From the NCBI GenBank assembly GCA_050256015.1, contig JBFWIL010000135.1, positions 1 to 7,415 on the forward strand: a DNA stretch of 7,415 bases. Reading direction: 5' to 3'. Source of the stretch: JBFWIL01 sp050256015. GTDB lineage: Bacteria; Bacteroidota; Bacteroidia; Bacteroidales; Prolixibacteraceae. The notes below the pieces were generated by a model. It had not been told where the DNA came from, made no database searches, and saw only the letters and a program-made list of their open reading frames with translations. Made by a program: the position numbers and the translations under genes. Below are positions 1 through 6,036 of this stretch, piece by piece (position 1 is the first letter of the stretch; each line of letters starts with the position of its first letter).

Positions 1-453
1 GTGAAAGACGGCCGCCAGAACAATCAGTACCGGAACCAGCCGGGCTTCCAGTTTCTTTTCCACAAGCCATACAGTAAGAACCCAGACTGCTGCGCCCAAT
101 CCCCATATCCAGACAAGGAAATGCAACCCGCCAGACAGTTCCATCAGGGCAAGAACCAGTGGGAACACACCGAGCAGATACAGGATACGAAGCAGACTGG
201 CAAACATTTTCTTCGATTGACATCCGGGCTCCGTCTCCGGGAAAATCCCCTTCCAAAACCTTACCGGCTGTCTGGAATCACCCGGGGGGAGCTCCCTTCC
301 GAAAAACTGAAGGCCTCTTTGTAAAGCCAGCTTTTCGGCCAGTTCCACCGCCAGCTGCTGGTACTTTTCCCGGTTCTGCAACAGATTCAGTAATTGCTCA
401 TCCGTATATTGCTCCAGCCTTTCTTTTAGTTGTTCCCGATCAGGTAATTGCAT
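1..453 (-). CDS. Partial membrane protein of unknown function (N-terminal part)
   Basis: An open minus-strand frame runs from ATG at 451-453 off the left edge, giving 151 codons. Residues 1-50 are charged and helical (MQLPDREQLKERLEQYTDEQ, then a region ending in QRGLQFF). This resembles a short helical motif, roughly Y-x-x-E-x-L at the start and A-x-x-x-A-x-x-L-x-x-x-RG at the end, that I recall from the N-termini of several uncharacterised Bacteroidota membrane proteins. A polar stretch follows (about 51-82). Then come three hydrophobic segments: about 83-104, 111-130 and 138-150, the last cut by the edge. The layout suggests a cytoplasmic N-terminal helix pair followed by a multi-pass membrane domain. 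An in-frame ATG at 484-486 would add 11 residues (MDIRRSGKIRL). I preferred 453 because the helical motif begins right after it. No function is assigned. The gene is divergent from the yqhD-like gene. Confidence 0.7.
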   Translation of the reverse strand, partial: MQLPDREQLKERLEQYTDEQLLNLLQNREKYQQLAVELAEKLALQRGLQFFGRELPPGDSRQPVRFWKGIFPETEPGCQSKKMFASLLRILYLLGVFPLVLALMELSGGLHFLVWIWGLGAAVWVLTVWLVEKKLEARLVPVLIVLAAVFH

Positions 454-492
454 TAATCTAATTTTCCCGGATCTCCGGATATCCATAACAAC

Positions 493-537
493 CTGCCTAC
501 CCCGTATGTTTGTGGCAAAACCGCACAAAGCAGGCAG
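493..537 (-). repeat. Nested inverted repeat in the leader of the leftmost gene
   Basis: CTGCCT at 493-498 is complementary to AGGCAG at 532-537. Inside it, TTTGTG (510-515) pairs with CACAAA (524-529). In the minus-strand transcript this would form an interrupted hairpin just before the alternative ATG at 484-486, and it would enclose an AGG that could serve as a ribosome-binding element there. The stems are short and the internal loop is asymmetric, so a function is speculative. Confidence 0.25.
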
Positions 538-542
538 TTTTA

Positions 543-550
543 CAAAAGTA
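543..550 (-). promoter_or_regulatory. Possible -7 box for the leftmost gene
   Basis: The minus strand reads TACTTTTG, which fits the Bacteroidota -7 consensus TAnnTTTG. No TTG lies 19 nt upstream, so only half of the promoter is recognisable. The implied leader would be long: about 50 nt to the ATG at 486, or about 80 nt to the ATG at 453. Confidence 0.25.
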
Positions 551-568
551 CCTTAAATTTTATTTAAC

Positions 569-598
569 TTGAAACTCCGGCAAGCTTTTGTAACTTTG
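569..598 (+). promoter_or_regulatory. Bacteroidota-type sigma-A promoter of the yqhD-like gene
   Basis: TTG at 569-571 (-33 element) is followed after exactly 19 nt by TAACTTTG at 591-598, a perfect match to the -7 consensus TAnnTTTG of the Bacteroidota primary sigma factor. Transcription would start near 604, leaving a short A/T-rich leader of about 24 nt before the ATG at 628. No Shine-Dalgarno sequence is visible, as is usual in this phylum. Confidence 0.75.
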
Positions 599-627
599 TT
601 TCATTGTATTCATTTTAAAATAAAGAC

Positions 628-1788
628 ATGTATAATTTTCAGTTTAAAAATCCGGTAAAGATTTTATTCGGGAAAGGACAGATTGCCGGAATTTGTCAGG
701 AGATTCCGGCCGGTGCCAAAATCCTGATGACCTATGGAGGAGGAAGCATCTTTAAAAACGGTGTCTATAAGCAGGTTAAAGAGGCCACACAGGGGTTTCA
801 GCTCATTGAATTCGGAGGCATTGAACCCAACCCGAAATATGAAACGCTGATGAAAGCCGTAAGCATCTGCCGGGAAGAGAAAATCAATTTTCTGCTTTCC
901 GTTGGGGGCGGATCGGTCATTGACGGCACCAAATTTATTGCAGCAGCAGCCCTGTACGAAGACAATAACCCTTGGGATATCATGGCCAGGAAGCAAGAGA
1001 TTACCGTACACAAAGCCATTCCTTTCGGAGCGGTGCTTACCCTTCCTGCCACCGGTTCGGAGATGAACCCCACAGCGGTTATCTCCAGGAATGAGACTCA
1101 GGAAAAAATCAGCTTTGCCTCTCCCGCCACCTTCCCGGTATTTTCCGTACTTGATCCGGAAGTGATCTTCTCCCTGCCCGACCGTCAGGTAGCCAACGGA
1201 GTAGCAGACGCCTTTGTACACGTTATTGAACAATACCTTACCTTCCCGGTAAATTCGCCTCTGCAAGACCGCTTTGCGGAAAGCATTCTGAAAACCTTGG
1301 CAGAAGAAGGGCCCAAAATACTGGCCAACCGCACCGACTACGATGCTGCGGCCAACTTTATGTGGAGCGCCACCATGGCCCTGAACGGACTGATCGGCAT
1401 GGGGGTTCCGCAGGACTGGGCCACCCATATGATCGGGCACGAACTGACTGCCTTCCATGGTATTGACCATGCCCGGACCCTGGCCGTCGTTTTGCCGGGT
1501 GTCATGCATTTGCGCCGAAAGGAAAAAGAGGCCAAAATTCTCCAGTATGGGGAAAGAATCTGGGACATAACTTCGGGAACAACCGACGAACGGGTTGACC
1601 AAACCATTCAAAAGACCATTGGTTTTTTTGAGTCCCTTGGCATCAAAACCCGGTTACCCGAATACGGGGTACCGGCAGAAACAATAAGCCGGATTGCCGA
1701 CCGGATAAAAAGCCGGGGCAGTAAGTTCGGAGAAAAAGCCGATATCGGTTTTGAAGAGGTCCGTCTTATTCTGGAAGACCGCCTGTAA
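628..1788 (+). CDS. yqhD: YqhD-type NADPH-dependent aldehyde reductase (iron-containing alcohol dehydrogenase family)
   Basis: The product has 386 residues; E. coli YqhD has 387. This family reduces short aldehydes, including lipid-peroxidation products, to alcohols with NADPH in the cytoplasm. The sequence aligns with YqhD almost without gaps from memory. ILFGKG (12-17) and YGGGS (36-40) lie in the N-terminal Rossmann-like domain. GGGSVIDGTKFIAAAA (93-108) is the dinucleotide-binding stretch, and LPATGSEMN (139-147) follows. The helical domain carries the metal ligands D194 and H198 (GVADAFVHVIEQ), H267 (DWATHMIGHE) and H281 (GIDHARTL), at the same residue numbers as in YqhD. The active site therefore looks intact, probably binding zinc or iron. 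The ATG at 628 lies about 24 nt after the predicted transcription start. The gene stands alone and converges on recN with a 22-nt gap. The physiological substrate cannot be read from the sequence. Confidence 0.93.
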   Translation: MYNFQFKNPVKILFGKGQIAGICQEIPAGAKILMTYGGGSIFKNGVYKQVKEATQGFQLIEFGGIEPNPKYETLMKAVSICREEKINFLLSVGGGSVIDGTKFIAAAALYEDNNPWDIMARKQEITVHKAIPFGAVLTLPATGSEMNPTAVISRNETQEKISFASPATFPVFSVLDPEVIFSLPDRQVANGVADAFVHVIEQYLTFPVNSPLQDRFAESILKTLAEEGPKILANRTDYDAAANFMWSATMALNGLIGMGVPQDWATHMIGHELTAFHGIDHARTLAVVLPGVMHLRRKEKEAKILQYGERIWDITSGTTDERVDQTIQKTIGFFESLGIKTRLPEYGVPAETISRIADRIKSRGSKFGEKADIGFEEVRLILEDRL

Positions 1789-1798
1789 AAAGCCAACA

Positions 1799-1830
1799 CC
1801 CGGGAACCGGTCAGTCAAGCAGTTCCCGGG
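1799..1830 (-). terminator. Inverted repeat at the yqhD/recN convergent junction, possible recN terminator
   Basis: CCCGGGAAC (1799-1807) and GTTCCCGGG (1822-1830) form a perfect 9-bp stem around a 14-nt loop that contains the recN stop codon. In the recN direction the stem is followed after 7 nt by TTTTT (1791-1787), a poor but possible intrinsic terminator. In the plus direction there is no T-run, so termination of yqhD here is not supported. Confidence 0.35.
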
Positions 1831-3463
1831 CTGTCTCCCGGGCTGTGCCTGAAACATGCTCTCCACCCAGCATCTGAGCCAGCTCTTCAATTCGTTCCGG
1901 TTCGTTCAGTTCCCGAATGGAGGTAAAGCTGCGTTCTTCCGTTTCATATTTATACACCTTGAAATGATGCTGCCCTTTACCGGCAATTTGAGGCAGATGA
2001 GTAATATTGATCACCTGCATGTTATGCGACATATCCTTCAGGATATCTCCCATCCTAACGGCCACTTCCCCGGAAATTCCCGTATCAATTTCATCGAAAA
2101 CAATGGTGGGGAGCGACTTACTTTCGGTAATCAGGGTTTTCAGAGCCAGCATCACCCGGGATATTTCACCTCCTGAAGCAATCCGGGCAATATCCTGCAG
2201 AGCCGTGTTTTTATTGGAAGAAAATAAAAAAGCAATCTTATCCATTCCTTCAGGGCCGGCTTCGGGTTCCTCTTCAAAGGCCAGTTCAAAGCAGACATAC
2301 GGCATGCCCAGTTTCTGAAGCACTCCGGTTACTGCTCCGGTAAGCTGAGGTTCCACTCCTTTCCGCCGCGTGCTGAGTTGTCCGGCCAGTTCCGTAACCT
2401 TATTGACGCAGGCTTCCAGCTGACGACTTACTTCTTCGATCGCTTCGTCGTAGCTGGCAATCCGCCGGATCCTTTGATCCAGTTCATCCTTCAGGGCAAT
2501 CAGCTCAGCCACCGTACCCACCCTAAACTTTTGCTGCAAACCATAAATGGTATTCAGCCGGTCGGAAACCAGCCGGATGCGTTCCGGATCGTATTCGGTC
2601 TGTTCGGCCAGCGTTCCACTTTCGGCAGCAAGATCCTTCAGCTCCAGGTAACAGGATTCGAAGCGTTGTTTCAGCCGGCCGGCCTGCTGCGAAATTTCCG
2701 ACAGCCGGCTTAACCGCCGAAGCTGTTCCCTGATCCGGATCAGCACGCCGGCTTCATCTCCTTCCAACAGCTCGGCCAGTTCCCCGTAATTCAGCTTCAG
2801 CTCTTCAGCATGCTCCAGGGTTCCCAACTCATTTTCCAGTTCTTCCTGCTCCTTTTCCTCCAGGCGGGCCTCTTCCAACTGCCGGTGCTGAAACTCCAGA
2901 TAATCCAGTTCGGCACGCGAACGCTCCGCCTCTTCCTGCAAAGAAGAACGGCGACCCCTGAGCTGCTGCAATTTTCCGTATTGCATCCTGTATTCTCCAA
3001 GCAGTTTTTCATTCCCCGCCACCAAATCAACCAGTTTCAGTTGAAACCGGCGGTTACCCAACTCCAGGTTCTGATGTTGCGAGTGAATATCGACCAATTG
3101 CAAGGCCAGATCCTGAAGAACCTTTAACCTCACCGGGGTATCGTTGACAAAAGCCCGGGATTTACCTGAAGGACTAATCTCCCGGCGCATAATGGTCTGC
3201 GTGTCATAATCCAGCTCCTGCTCCCGGAAAAAAGGTTCCAGTCCGTACCCTTCCACGGCAAATACCCCTTCCACCGTACATTTTTTGTTCTTATCCAGCA
3301 ATACTCCCAGATCTGCCCTTTGCCCAAGAATAAGGGAAAGGGCCCCCAGCAAAATAGATTTTCCGGCACCGGTTTCCCCGGTGATAATGTTTAAACCCGG
3401 GTAAAAGCCGATCGACAGCCGGTCGATCAGCGCATAATTGGTTATATGAAGTGATTGCAGCAC
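1811..3463 (-). CDS. recN: DNA repair protein RecN
   Basis: The product has 550 residues, the usual RecN length. RecN is an SMC-like ATPase that binds DNA ends and helps recombinational repair of double-strand breaks. The N-terminal head starts LQSLHITNYALIDRL and carries Walker A GETGAGKS (29-36). A long charged central region (about 150-380, rich in E, L, Q and R) is the coiled coil. The C-terminal head holds the ABC signature SGGE (430-433), Walker B IVFDE (454-458, with catalytic E458) and the switch histidine in THLPQIA (H489). All ATPase motifs look intact. The start is GTG at 3461-3463: an in-frame TGA lies 24 nt upstream with no ATG between, and the family's conserved N-terminus begins exactly here. 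It converges on the yqhD-like gene and lies downstream of coaBC, from which it is separated by a terminator. Confidence 0.96.
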   Translation of the reverse strand: MLQSLHITNYALIDRLSIGFYPGLNIITGETGAGKSILLGALSLILGQRADLGVLLDKNKKCTVEGVFAVEGYGLEPFFREQELDYDTQTIMRREISPSGKSRAFVNDTPVRLKVLQDLALQLVDIHSQHQNLELGNRRFQLKLVDLVAGNEKLLGEYRMQYGKLQQLRGRRSSLQEEAERSRAELDYLEFQHRQLEEARLEEKEQEELENELGTLEHAEELKLNYGELAELLEGDEAGVLIRIREQLRRLSRLSEISQQAGRLKQRFESCYLELKDLAAESGTLAEQTEYDPERIRLVSDRLNTIYGLQQKFRVGTVAELIALKDELDQRIRRIASYDEAIEEVSRQLEACVNKVTELAGQLSTRRKGVEPQLTGAVTGVLQKLGMPYVCFELAFEEEPEAGPEGMDKIAFLFSSNKNTALQDIARIASGGEISRVMLALKTLITESKSLPTIVFDEIDTGISGEVAVRMGDILKDMSHNMQVINITHLPQIAGKGQHHFKVYKYETEERSFTSIRELNEPERIEELAQMLGGEHVSGTARETARELLD

Positions 3464-3492
3464 CGTGAATTGTTTAAAGAGTCAGACTAAGA

Positions 3493-3500
3493 CAAAAATA
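3493..3500 (-). promoter_or_regulatory. Candidate -7 box for recN inside the coaBC terminator T-tract
   Basis: The minus strand reads TATTTTTG, matching TAnnTTTG. It ends 29 nt before the GTG start of recN. The same distance is 29 nt for the yqhD-like gene and 28 nt for the alpha-oxoamine synthase gene, both of which have complete promoters. No TTG is found 19-21 nt upstream, so the -33 element is missing or degenerate. The box coincides with the T-rich tail of the upstream terminator. Confidence 0.4.
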
Positions 3501-3531
3501 AAAAAAGATCCGGAACCGGCATTCCGGTTCC
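3494..3531 (-). terminator. Intrinsic terminator after coaBC
   Basis: In the minus-strand transcript GGAACCGG (3531-3524) and CCGGTTCC (3519-3512) form a perfect 8-bp stem with a 4-nt loop. It is followed by GGATC, seven T (3506-3500), A and five T. It lies 15 nt beyond the stop of the CoaB frame and would end the bamD-rpoZ-coaBC transcript before recN. The 5-nt gap between stem and T-tract makes it slightly suboptimal. Confidence 0.68.
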
Positions 3532-3546
3532 TCCGGCATCCGTCTC

Positions 3547-4203
3547 TCAGATCAGGGTTTCCATTCTCCGGACAATTTCCTCCACAATATCCCTTGCTAC
3601 GTCCGCTTTGGTTTTTAGCGGATACGACAGTATCTGCTTTTCTTTGGTGAGAATAGAGATCTTATTAGTATCCACCCCGAATCCTGCTCCGGGATCACGC
3701 AGGGAATTCAACACAATAAAATCCAGGTTTTTCTTTTCCATCTTTCCGGCTGCATGCGTTAATTCATCCCCTGTTTCCAGGGCAAACCCCACCAGGATCT
3801 GCTTCTCCGATTTGCGGCTTCCCAGCAAAGCGGCAATATCGTCATTCGGTACCAGTTCCAAAAGCATATGCTTCCTGCTGCGCTTGATTTTTCCGGCAGC
3901 ATAACTTTTTGGCCGGTAATCGGCCACGGCTGCACACATTACCGCCCCGTCCGTTTCGGGAAATACCTGCAGGCAGGCATCACGCATATGCGAAGCCGAC
4001 TCCACATCCATCCGTTCAATACCTGGATGGAAAATTTTCAGGCTCACCGGACCGCAAACCAAGGTAACCCGGGCTCCCCGCCCGGCCAACTCCCCGGCAA
4101 TGGCAAAGCCCATCTTCCCGGATGAGTAATTCCCAACAAAACGCACAGGATCTATTTTTTCGTAAGTGGGACCTGCCGTAACCAAAAAATGTTTATTCAG
4201 CAA
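3547..4203 (-). CDS. coaB: CoaB domain: phosphopantothenate-cysteine ligase (3' frame of an interrupted coaBC)
   Basis: This 218-codon frame encodes the C-terminal domain of CoaBC. The domain joins cysteine to 4'-phosphopantothenate using a nucleotide triphosphate, an early step of coenzyme A synthesis. Family motifs are present: TAGPTYEKIDPVRF (9-22), GNYSSGKMG (24-32), AAVADYRP (91-98), the lysine-containing KIKR (105-108), GFALET (139-144) and the stretch around LNSLRDPGAGFG (165-176). The end of the domain looks complete. As an independent gene it would have to start at TTG (4201-4203), overlapping the end of the CoaC frame by 7 nt; the first ATG is at residue 31, inside a conserved motif. 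This poor start, and the usual CoaBC fusion in bacteria, argue that it is normally translated as part of one polypeptide with the CoaC frame, joined across the A10 run at 4204-4213. Confidence 0.85.
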   Translation of the reverse strand: MLNKHFLVTAGPTYEKIDPVRFVGNYSSGKMGFAIAGELAGRGARVTLVCGPVSLKIFHPGIERMDVESASHMRDACLQVFPETDGAVMCAAVADYRPKSYAAGKIKRSRKHMLLELVPNDDIAALLGSRKSEKQILVGFALETGDELTHAAGKMEKKNLDFIVLNSLRDPGAGFGVDTNKISILTKEKQILSYPLKTKADVARDIVEEIVRRMETLI

Positions 4204-4213
4204 TTTTTTTTTT
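4197..4213 (-). other. coaBC: A10 homopolymer / potential slippage site separating the coaC and coaB frames
   Basis: On the minus strand ten A residues occupy 4213-4204, preceded by CG and followed by TTGCTGA. Read as given, the codons are GAA AAA AAA AAT TGC TGA and CoaC stops. With eleven A, or after a -1 shift on the in-phase heptamer A AAA AAA, the reading becomes GAA AAA AAA AAA TTG CTG AAT and runs into the CoaB frame, giving one 403-residue protein. Nine A residues lead to a TAA shortly afterwards instead. I see no GC-rich hairpin just downstream. A GAGGAAG sits 18 nt upstream of the run, which is farther than the spacing of known frameshift stimulators. Confidence 0.85.
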
Positions 4214-4757
4214 CGTTGAAGAAACGAATCACTTCCTCAACAATATGTTCAGGCTCCTGCATACGTCCCTTGCCCTGCAATCCGCTTGCCAGCTCCCCCT
4301 CCCCGGGCTCAAGAATCCGGTTCCCAAAGGAACGCAAGGTATCCATATTCTTTTTATTGGCCGGATGGCTATACATATCCAGGTCCATAGCCGGGGCCAG
4401 CACCACCGGGCATTTTACAGACAGATAAGTAGTGATCAGCAAATTATCGCATATCCCCGTCGCCATTTTGGCCAGGGAGGCAGCCGTCACCGGAGCCACC
4501 AGCATCAATTCAGCCCATTGCCCCATATCGACATGCGAATGCCACGTACCATCTGCCGCAGCAAAAAATTCGGAAGCCACCGGTCTGCCCGATAAGGCAC
4601 TAAGCGTAACCGGGGTAATAAACTCTTTTGCAGCAGGCGTCATCACCACCTGAACTTCTGCCCCCTCCCGAACCAGTAGCCGCAGGAGGAAAGCAGCCTT
4701 ATAAGCGGCAATACTGCCCGTAATACCCAGGACAATATGTTTCCCCTGAAGGCGCAT
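4197..4757 (-). CDS. coaC: CoaC domain: phosphopantothenoylcysteine decarboxylase (5' frame of an interrupted coaBC)
   Basis: This 186-codon frame encodes the FMN-dependent N-terminal domain of CoaBC, which decarboxylates phosphopantothenoylcysteine to 4'-phosphopantetheine in coenzyme A synthesis. Visible motifs are the flavin-binding GITGSIAAYK (11-20), the catalytic histidine H75 (HSHVDMGQW), APVTAASLAKMATGICDNL (88-106), the PAMD motif (122-125) and the clamp ELASGLQGKGRM (155-166). Two positions differ from E. coli: Asp125 replaces the PAMN asparagine, and Ser158 replaces the active-site cysteine. I recall both variants from Bacteroidota homologues. The frame ends soon after FFNEKK with N-C-stop, where a normal CoaBC would continue into the ligase domain. 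The ATG directly abuts the rpoZ stop (TAA then ATG), implying coupled translation. Confidence 0.87.
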   Translation of the reverse strand: MRLQGKHIVLGITGSIAAYKAAFLLRLLVREGAEVQVVMTPAAKEFITPVTLSALSGRPVASEFFAAADGTWHSHVDMGQWAELMLVAPVTAASLAKMATGICDNLLITTYLSVKCPVVLAPAMDLDMYSHPANKKNMDTLRSFGNRILEPGEGELASGLQGKGRMQEPEHIVEEVIRFFNEKKNC

Positions 4758-5093
4758 TTACATCCCCTTCCTGTTTTCCTTGGCAGGATTCCGGTGATAA
4801 ATCTGTCCCTGCCTGTATTCTTCAAAGGCTATCAGCGTAGGCTTGGGCAGGCGCTCATAGTACTTGGAGATCTCAATCTGTTCCCGGTTCTCAAAAACTT
4901 CTTCCAGATTATCCGAGTAAGAAGCAAACTCCTGCAGTTTCTGATTCAGTTCTTCCTTCATTTCCGAAGAAATCTGATTGGAACGCTTGGCCAGGATCAT
5001 TACCGTTTCGTAAACATTCCCGGTTTGTTCTTCGATTCCGGTCAGATCCCGGGGGACAGTCGTACTTTCCGCTTTGACTTTCTTAAAATCCAT
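4758..5093 (-). CDS. rpoZ: DNA-directed RNA polymerase omega subunit (Bacteroidota RpoZ / Rpb6-like)
   Basis: The product is a 111-residue protein starting MDFKKVKAESTTVPRDL. It matches the Bacteroidota omega family: the TGNVYETVMILAKRSNQIS block (about 25-43) is the omega/Rpb6 core, containing the conserved A-K-R-x-N-Q-I. It is followed by a lineage-typical extension with QEFASYSDNLEEVFENREQ and YYERLPKPTLIA. Omega binds the beta-prime subunit and helps polymerase assembly. I chose ATG at 5091-5093. A TTG four codons upstream would extend the frame, but it overlaps the bamD stop and is not needed. The gene lies 8 nt after bamD and its stop codon touches the coaC start, so the three genes are very likely cotranscribed and translationally coupled. 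Confidence 0.9.
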   Translation of the reverse strand: MDFKKVKAESTTVPRDLTGIEEQTGNVYETVMILAKRSNQISSEMKEELNQKLQEFASYSDNLEEVFENREQIEISKYYERLPKPTLIAFEEYRQGQIYHRNPAKENRKGM

Positions 5094-5101
5094 ACAATTG
5101 A

Positions 5102-5905
5102 TCAATTTGTTTTTTCGTTGTAATTCAGCAACGTTGCTGTTGTTTCATGGAATTTCTCTGCCCGTTGACGGTATTTACTGTCGGGAAATTCATCCACAAA
5201 ACTGAAATACTCATCCAGTGCTTCACTCAGGCGTTGTTCCTTTTTCTCCTCCACACTGTAGATAGCCAGATTGTATTTGGCATCCAGCAGCATAAAAGTC
5301 AGTTCTTCACGGTATTTGGTATCCGGAAAGCTTTGCAGGGAATTGTTCAGAGCCACTACAGCAGCCTTGTAATTTCCCATATCGTAATACAGCTTCCCGG
5401 TTAGAAAGGCCTTGTACACCAGCTTATCCCGTAATTCAATAATCAGCTTGTTGGCCGCTTCCACCCGTTCACTGGCAGGATAAAGATTAATATACAGCTG
5501 CAGGGCATCAATAGCCTTCTGGGTAACCTGCTGATCAAGCCTGGGTTTGGGAGATTCCTTGTAATAACAATAACCGATCATGTACTGGCACTCCTCCACG
5601 AACTCACTTTTCGGAAATTCCCGAACCAGAGTGCCAAACCAGTGACCGGCTATCAGATAATCATCCTGTTCAAAATAACTTTTGGCATAATAAAAATACA
5701 CATCGTCAGCCCGGCTGGTTCCCCGGTAAATAGTCACCAGCTCGGCCAGCAGGGTTATTGCCCGGGAATAATCTCCACTCTGAAAATATTCAACGGCCTT
5801 ATTATACTTGTACTCGTAATCCGTGCTTTTCACGACCTTGTTAAAATCGCTGCAGGCCGTTGAAACAAACAAGAACAACAGGCAGATTACTCCGAATCTA
5901 TTCAT
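5102..5905 (-). CDS. bamD: Outer membrane protein assembly factor BamD (lipoprotein)
   Basis: The product is about 267 residues. BamD is the periplasmic TPR lipoprotein that partners BamA in inserting beta-barrel proteins into the outer membrane. Residues 1-17 form a signal peptide (MNRFGVICLLFLFVSTA). C18 is the expected lipidated cysteine, although Ser at -3 is not the usual Leu/Val. The mature part is alpha-helical with TPR-like repeats, such as KYNKAVEYFQSGDYSRAITL, YAKSYFEQDDYLIAGHWF and LYYDMGNYKAAVVALNNSL, and has the BamD-type FPKSEFVEECQYMIGYCYY segment. ATG 5905 is preferred over ATG 5917, which would add MLGK, because a candidate -7 box ends at 5923 and would place the transcription start at about the upstream ATG. 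It is the first gene of the bamD-rpoZ-coaBC cluster and is divergent from the alpha-oxoamine synthase gene. Confidence 0.9.
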   Translation of the reverse strand: MNRFGVICLLFLFVSTACSDFNKVVKSTDYEYKYNKAVEYFQSGDYSRAITLLAELVTIYRGTSRADDVYFYYAKSYFEQDDYLIAGHWFGTLVREFPKSEFVEECQYMIGYCYYKESPKPRLDQQVTQKAIDALQLYINLYPASERVEAANKLIIELRDKLVYKAFLTGKLYYDMGNYKAAVVALNNSLQSFPDTKYREELTFMLLDAKYNLAIYSVEEKKEQRLSEALDEYFSFVDEFPDSKYRQRAEKFHETTATLLNYNEKTN

Positions 5906-5922
5906 TTTTCCAAGCATGGCTG

Positions 5923-5930
5923 CAAAGATA
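5923..5930 (-). promoter_or_regulatory. Candidate -7 box for the bamD-rpoZ-coaBC transcript
   Basis: The minus strand reads TATCTTTG, a perfect TAnnTTTG match, ending 17 nt before the bamD ATG at 5905. The nearest upstream TTG (5946-5948) is at 15 nt rather than about 19, so the -33 element is weak. If the box is used, the leader is only about 10 nt and the ATG at 5917 would lie at or before the transcript start. Confidence 0.5.
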
Positions 5931-6006
5931 CATTTTTATTAAAATCAAATGATAAAATTAGGAAGAAAAGTCTGATTACTCAATGGTTTAATATAATTTA
6001 ACAAAT

Positions 6007-6036
6007 TTGTGTAGTTCTCAAAAAGAATTACATTTG
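6007..6036 (+). promoter_or_regulatory. Bacteroidota-type sigma-A promoter of the alpha-oxoamine synthase gene
   Basis: TTTG ending at 6009 (-33 element, TTG 6007-6009) is separated by exactly 19 nt from TACATTTG at 6029-6036, a perfect TAnnTTTG -7 box. Transcription would start near 6043, leaving a leader of about 22 nt before the GTG at 6065. The geometry is identical to the promoter at 569-598. Confidence 0.78.

Noticed and set aside
1..324. Open plus-strand frame at the left edge
   Set aside because: The minus-strand frame over the same bases shows a sensible membrane protein with hydrophobic segments; the plus-strand product is rich in Q, P and N with no recognisable pattern.
664..1611. 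A 315-codon open frame on the minus strand antisense to the yqhD-like gene
   Set aside because: Its translation is low-complexity and resembles no family. It lies wholly inside a well-supported enzyme gene and is a codon-bias shadow.
1825..1845. Tandem CCCGGGCTG copies 12 nt apart near the recN end
   Set aside because: They encode a doubled Thr-Ala-Arg-Glu in the RecN C-terminus; two units in a coding region are not a notable repeat.
5096..5107. Perfect 12-bp palindrome AATTGATCAATT at the bamD/rpoZ junction
   Set aside because: AT-rich and overlapping the bamD stop; a single copy with no second site, so no evidence for an operator.
5102..5122. The ends of bamD and of the CoaC frame share a similar string (CAACGAAAAAA, then AAATTG)
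   Set aside because: Short and A-rich, and explained by Asn-Glu-Lys codons near both stops; not enough to call a repeat or recombination.
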